The notes under the pieces are model-generated. The model searched no databases. It was not told where the DNA came from and saw only the letters and a list, made by a program, of their open reading frames with translations. Below are positions 59,201 through 64,000 of a DNA stretch of 64,000 nt, one piece after another. Positions within the stretch are counted from its first letter, which is position 1. Each line of letters opens with the position of its first letter. Source of the DNA: Brachionus plicatilis (Eukaryota; Rotifera; Eurotatoria; Ploima; Brachionidae); contig QEOQ01000626.1 of the NCBI GenBank assembly GCA_010279815.1, positions 437,188 to 501,187 of the forward strand, read 5' to 3'. Both the position numbers and the translations under genes were made by a program.

Positions 59201-62200
59201 ATAAACTGAATTTTCATTTATTATTTTTGTACTTTTTTTACGTGAAATTTGGACATTTTTTAACATTTTTCGACCAAAATTTTCCATTTTGATGTTAAGT
59301 CTATGTTAAGATAAAAAATACAATGAAAAAATGCCTATTAAATTTTTTTGTGTTTCATTTAAAGAGCTATTTTAGAAATTTGAAAATTTTATCCACTGAA
59401 AATATTTAGTTTTTCGACTAAAATGTTATAAAGAATTATTTTCTATTAAATCAATAATTTAGTCGAAAAACAATTTTCTTTTTTTTTTGTTAATTTAAAA
59501 TTAAAATTTATTTAAATATGAAAATATATTAAAAATAATTCAATTTAAAAATGTGCCAGCAAGTTAACTTTTAAATAAATTGGTATAAAAATTTTAAATT
59601 AGAAAAAAAATAATGCAATATTTTTTAATTCTTTTAAGTTTTATTTTGAAGTAAATGAAAAATAGAATATTAACAATCAACAGTCGACTGATAATGTATA
59701 GCGCGAAAATTTTTTATTATTAGATTGTTCTTTTTTCCAAAAAAGAAGTTTTCAAAAATGATTGATTTAATTTTTATTTTTTAAAATTATAACCAAATAG
59801 TAATTGTTGAAGGATATTTTATTTTTTTTTTAAAATAAAAATATTGTTTCTCTTGAAGTTAATAAAATTTAACTAATAGTTTTCAATTTTGAATGCTCTG
59901 TTTGTAAAGTTATTTTAAAAAGTTATCTAGCGTCTAGAAGAAATCAAAACAATCATGATTTAATTAAATAAAACATATGATTAGATTATTTATGTAATTA
60001 CAAAAAGTATGCTCTTTGATTAGATAAAATTTGAATTAAAAATTTAACCATTGAATGTAAAATCCAAGAATTGTGTGAGTAGTGAACTTGAAATTATTTT
60101 AAAAATCATATTCAAGAGTTTCTAATAAAAAATTTTCAAAACTCTTTCTTTAGCGTGATATAAAGTCTGGCAATAAAATTATTATAAAATCAAGCAGAGT
60201 TAGCTTAAAGAACAAATTTGATATATACCAAAAAATGAGTTAAATTTTTAAACAAAAAATTAATATTTATTCACAAAATAAGTTAGTTTTGTTTGAAAAA
60301 AAAAACAAAATAGCATCTGCTTTTGACGCATAAAATATTTTTTTCCAAAAAATCAGTCTGTATTTGAAAATCTTTGATCATTATTTACAGATATAAGTTA
60401 AAAATCAGTAGTCTGTTGGAAAATTATCACTATTTAATTAAAATTTCGAAAATTAAAAAGCCTGTTAAGGGCAAATAAATATTAAATAAGCTCTTTAATT
60501 CGTTCTAACTATTTAAATCCTAAAATCCAAATTGATAAAATGTATTAAATTCTGTCACAATTTTGAAGAGTATTTTTTAATGATATCTTTAAAAAATTAT
60601 TTTTCATATTCGGAAAAGAAAATTAACTCAAGAATCATTAAGAAAGTAAATCAAAATTCTGTATCACCACTAACAAATATTTAAAAAAATTTTCTCAATT
60701 TAAATAGCAGATTTAAATTGATTGACTTTTAGACTTGAATTAATTAATTTTTTTGTTAAAAATTCATTTTTTAAATTTGTTCCAAACCACTTAAAATTCA
60801 ACTCTTAAATAAAATAAATTTAATTTTTAAAAGATATTTTTTTGTCTAAAAAAAAAAAAATTTTTAATCTTAATTTTTCGAATTAAAAAAATGGAAAAAA
60901 AAATATAAAAAAATCCTCTTTTTCTGTAGGATGAACGAATCGATCCGGAAACATTTATAAAAAAAATTCAAATAGAAAAAAATCCGCCATCCCCGTCATT
61001 GGTGCCATTTTTGACCGTAAGAAAAAAAGTAAAAATTTTTGACAAAAAAATCTAAAAAAAGTTACAAAGAAAGCGATAAATCAATGGAAACAAATGAGGG
61101 GCAACCAGTCCATATCGATATCAAAATTTTTTGAGATGATCCCACCGCAGACTCAGCCGGCGCCGAGCGCCCAATCGACCACCCAGGCCTCAAATCAGCA
61201 GTCCCAGCAGCAGCAAAATACTCCCATAGTCATCTCGGCCTCGGGATCGAACGCGTCATCGAACACCAGCTCTCAGGCGACCGCGAACAACTCTGGTATT
61301 CCGATAATAACCAGCATATCGCAAGGCTCGCTGTCTCACGGCCAAAACGTGCTAATTCTCGTAAGTCTAAGATTTACACTTTGAAGGCCGATTCTAGGAT
61401 TTTTTTTAGAATCGATCGTCTTCAAACGTAGGCCAGCAGCAAGTGCAGGCCGGCCACCAGCAGCCAATTCAGCAGCACAGAGCTGCGCCTCAGCAGCAGC
61501 ATCAGCAGAACGGCGCCCAAATGAGCCAGCAGCAGCTGCAGATTCAGCAGCTAAAGTACCAGCAGCAACAGCAGCAGCAGCAAAAATTGCAGCAAGTTCA
61601 AATTCAGAGTCAGGCGGCGCAGGGCAAAACATCGTCGCCTCAGATTCAATTTATCAGCACCACCCAGAATGGCCAATACACCATTCAGCCTCAGTTCAGT
61701 CAATCCGGAGGCAAGGTGACCATTCAGCAGCAGCAGCAGCATATGCAGCAGTCGGCACATGGCGCCAACATAGCACTGGCCAAAGTGGCCGCCTCGTCCC
61801 AGTACCAGGCTCAATCGCCGCAGCAAATGCAGCAGAATGCGCAGGCAGCGCCTGCCTCCGTCAAAATACTAAACACTAGTATAACCAATTTGAAGCAGAT
61901 TACCTCGCCCATCAACCAGTCGACGGTGATGTCGCCCATGGCTGGCATTTCGTCGCCGATCAAGATCGAACAGCACCACCTGGGCCAGCAGACGCCTCAG
62001 TCGCCCGCCAAGCTCATATCAAAGGTTGTTAAAATGGAGGAAATTCAGCCCAAGATCAAAACGGAGAGTGATGATGATTCATCGTCAATGTTCGGCGTGG
62101 ACTTGGAAGCTGAGAAAAAAAGTCTGATGGGCTCTGGTGGTGCAGGCCGCGCCATTGATCAAATAAGAGTTTTTAAAGAGGAAAAATTTTTGAACATTAT

Positions 62201-63980
62201 GATATTGCATAAAAAATTTGTTGAAATAGGTGAATAAAAAGTTTTTTATTTATATACAGTGGTGATTTGAAAACAGTATTTTACGTAAATTAACGTAGAA
62301 TCTGAAAAGTGAAAAAGGGGTATTTTACGAAAAATTACGTCAATTTTCAGGATTGTGAGATAATTTTGGTACTATTTGGTAAAATTCAAAACGGCCAATT
62401 CAAAATTCAAAATATTTGAAAAAAATATCTTTTTTTTTTTTCGAAAATCGAAAATTTAAGAAAGTTTTTTTTTCATAAATTGATTAAAAAAATAGTTATT
62501 TTTAAATTGTTATTAAAAAAGAACACTTTCTTAGATTTTCGATTTTTGAAAAAAAAAAGATATTTTTTCAAATATTTTGAATTTTGAATTGGCCGTTTTG
62601 AATTTTACCAAATAGTACCAAAATTATCTCACAATCCTGAAAATTTACGTAATTTTTCGTAAAATAGCTCTTTTTCACTTTTCAGATTTTACGTTAATTT
62701 ACGGTATTTTACGTAATTTTTACTAAAATACTGTTATCAAATCACCACTGTATATTTTTTTTTTTTTAAGATAATTTTTTTATTTTATTTTTTTTTTAAC
62801 AAAGCTAAAAAGCACAAGTTAGACGATGTGTCCGTAGATGTGGCTACTTTGGTTTCGCATGCCACACAAGAATATTTGAGGGGTATTCTTGAAAAATTGA
62901 ATGTTGTATCTCAGCACAGGCTCGATTTGTCAATGAGGGTAAATATTTATTTTGTATAAATTTATTTTATAAGTTACGCCAGATTTGGCGAGGGAAAAAG
63001 CTTTTGACGAATAAAAAAAATTATTTATAGAATAAAAAAAAATTCTTTGTAGTATGAACAAAATTTTATTTATTTTAGAAACCAAAAAAAAATATTATAG
63101 CATAAAAATTCAATTTAATTCGAACAATTGAATAAAAATGTATCTTAAAGAATGCTTTTATACATTCAAGAATAAAAAATAATAACAAGAGTATAAAAAA
63201 AATCAACAAATTCAAAAGTGGTTCTTACCTCTTAGGTGGACGGTGTGGTTTCATTTTTGCTGGTTTATTTAAATCAACTACCTCATCCGCAGCTTTCCTT
63301 TTTCTTGGACGTCCACGAACTCTTTTTCCTTTAGCCTCATTTTCCTTTCTTTTGACTTGACTTGAAAAATTATTTTTTAAAAATAATTATTAAAATTTAT
63401 TTTTTCTAAATGATTACAATTAAAATTTGTGTTTTTATAGCATAAAAAAATAAAAAAAAATAAAAATAGTTAGAAAGAACTTTTTATTTAATAATCAAAA
63501 AATAGTCTAAAAAATTTTTTTTCTTTCCCAAAGACAAACGATGCCTATGAAATGACAAATGATGTAAAAAGTCAGATAAAATTTATGGAAGAACTGGATA
63601 AAATAGAGAAAAAACGAAAAGACGAAGCCGATAGAGAGAGACTGATGAAGGCGGCCAAGAGTCGATCGAAAGGGGAGGACGGAGGAGAGCTGAGCAAGCT
63701 GAAGCAGAAAGCCAAAGAGGTGATACAAGCGGAGAGCGACGAGCTGAGGCGCCAGGACGCCAATAAAACAGCGCTGGCTGCTATAGGTCCTAGGAAAAAG
63801 CGGAAAATAGAAGACGGAGGAACCAGCGCTAGTGGCGGCATTGGTCAATCGAATTTCGGCAACCGAGTAATCTACAAGCCTAAGATTAAGCGAGTCAGTC
63901 TAAGAGACATGATTTTTGTCCTCGAACAGGAAAAAGAATTTCGCCGGTCCACTATTTTGTACAAAGCGTTGAATAAATAA
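53226..63980 (+). CDS. TAF4: TFIID subunit TAF4 (Q-rich, TAFH, histone-fold C-terminus)
   Basis: Six exons: 53226-54482, 60930-61016, ~61136-61360 (acceptor could be 61109, 61136 or 61151, all in phase), 61410-62229, 62805-62938 and 63534-63980, about 985-999 aa. Exons 1 and 3-4 are Gln/Ser-rich, with a run of 11 Gln. The TAFH domain (GLDLLKCLRKFLHTLLDLAK ...) spans the exon 1/2 junction, ~382-448. The C-terminal TAF4 domain runs from EEKFLNIMILHKKFVEIG through VSHATQEYLRGILEKL and AAKSRSK to ALAAIGPRKKRK and VSLRDMIFVLEQEKE. TAF4 pairs with TAF12 by histone folds and scaffolds TFIID; TAFH binds activators. Coding exons are far more GC-rich than the 6.4-kb intron 1. Confidence 0.93.
54607..54840 (+). 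repeat. Partial copy of the foldback MITE family
   Basis: ATAGTGGTGATTTGTACG and TTTTACG/ACGTAAAATAC motifs match the left end of the element at 62257-62750. No right end was found nearby. AACTGGGGTGAAGTTTTC near 54760 recurs at 55476. Confidence 0.45.
54850..55400. repeat. Dispersed repeat E, copy 2 (TAF4 intron 1)
   Basis: This copy matches 52128-52720 over most of its length. Together with 54690-54810 it is part of a ~730-bp tandem duplication: TTTTACGATAT(C/T)TGCAGTTAATT recurs near 54700 and 55430. Confidence 0.75.
55590..55830. repeat. Dispersed repeat E, copy 3 (TAF4 intron 1)
   Basis: It shares GGTTGTCTAATGCAATAGAT, TTTGCCATATATCA and the AAGTC-rich core, and is shorter and more diverged than copy 2. 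Confidence 0.65.
56665..56781. mobile_element. Small hairpin MITE in TAF4 intron 1
   Basis: Inverted arms of ~35 bp include TTTGAATTACAGTGC and GCACTGTAATTCAAA. Total length is ~117 bp. Confidence 0.5.
57500..57869. mobile_element. 370-bp MITE with ~110-bp inverted arms in TAF4 intron 1
   Basis: The left arm runs TTGTGAATTTAAAGTTCAAA, then AAAATGAACAAAAATTCTTC, down to GTGCAACATATTTTGTTGCA; the right arm is its near complement. A small TGCAACA palindrome caps each arm. It has no coding capacity. Confidence 0.65.
58460..58987. mobile_element. Inverted-repeat element in TAF4 intron 1
   Basis: AACTGGAGGTTTTTG...GTTTTGACGTGAG on the left mirrors CTCACGTCAAAATTTAACTC, then CAGTT, on the right. 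A related AACTGGGGTGAAGTTTTC occurs at 54760 and 55476. It is a MITE-like relic. Confidence 0.5.
59000..60929. other. Remainder of TAF4 intron 1
   Basis: This is AT-rich sequence with no recognisable exon. The frames at 58985-59292 on both strands are AT-rich chance openings. Confidence 0.5.
62257..62750. mobile_element. 494-bp foldback MITE in TAF4 intron 4
   Basis: TA flanks both ends (62255-62256, 62751-62752). The ends are CAGTGGTGATTTGA and TCAAATCACCACTG. Almost the whole element is one imperfect palindrome with arms of ~220 bp, including AAAACGGCCAATTCAAAATT on the left and its complement on the right. ACGTAA-type motifs repeat near each end. It is a Tc1/mariner-type non-autonomous element. 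Confidence 0.75.
63229..63360 (-). CDS. Antisense AT-hook exon inside TAF4 intron 5
   Basis: On the minus strand a 132-bp block is bounded by the acceptor AATTTTTCAAG (before 63360) and the consensus donor AAGAG|GTAAGAACC (after 63229). It is open across its whole length in one frame (phase 2 in, phase 2 out). It encodes KGKRVRGRPRKRKAADEVV, a canonical AT-hook (RGRP flanked by basic residues), then Pro/Lys-rich sequence. No partner exon was identified: upstream lies beyond TAF4 exon 6 or outside the window, and downstream would be in intron 4/5. It could be a nested gene or a transposon-derived exon. AT-hooks bind the minor groove of AT-rich DNA. Confidence 0.4.
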
Positions 63981-64000
63981 AGAAACTCAAAAAAGTGCCA

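Overview
The window is eukaryotic nuclear DNA: strongly AT-rich, with short GT-AG introns (46-106 bp in compact genes, several kb in others), animal gene families and a dense layer of DNA transposons and non-LTR retrotransposon debris. No tRNA, rRNA, CRISPR array or prokaryotic signal was seen. The families present (FBXO22, selenoprotein T, adenylosuccinate lyase, a rhodopsin-like GPCR, a CUB/LDLa receptor, TAF4) indicate an invertebrate animal. The very low GC and tiny introns would suit a monogonont rotifer such as Brachionus, but that placement is a guess. One assembly gap (N) lies at 10846-11078.

Layout. 1-2277: tail of a LINE, a microsatellite and a gene-free stretch with an inverted repeat. 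2278-4574: FBXO22 (minus) and selenoprotein T (plus) head to head. 4677-24620: seven consecutive minus-strand genes with low-complexity proteins, all starting with the N-myristoylation pattern M-G-x-x-x-[S/T]-[K/R]; between them lie a pogo/Tigger remnant, a C2H2-type element remnant, a hAT-like MITE, a 5'-truncated LINE, a hairpin MITE and an element with perfect 86-bp inverted repeats. 24.7-34.5 kb: a GC-richer repeat island, one isolated ADSL exon, a small three-exon gene of unknown function, a two-exon GPCR and a MULE-like MITE. 34503-42269: a six-exon minus-strand gene for a type I membrane protein with LDLa and CUB-like modules. 46090-46682: a small, heavily N-glycosylated protein with a hydrophobic C-terminus that appears only after splicing. 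46.7-52.7 kb: gene-poor, with a MULE transposase remnant. 53226-63980: TAF4, six exons, with large introns full of MITEs and, in the last intron, an antisense exon encoding an AT-hook.

The most novel item is the myristoyl cluster. Seven neighbours share one N-terminal membrane-targeting code and mostly a TATA box close to the ATG, but their bodies are Asn-rich, Pro/Tyr-rich, His-rich, Cys-Gly-Pro-rich, or carry EF-hands. It looks like a locally duplicated, fast-diverging set of membrane-anchored disordered proteins, perhaps made together in one tissue or stage. That function is inference. All exon models come from reading splice sites and phase by eye.
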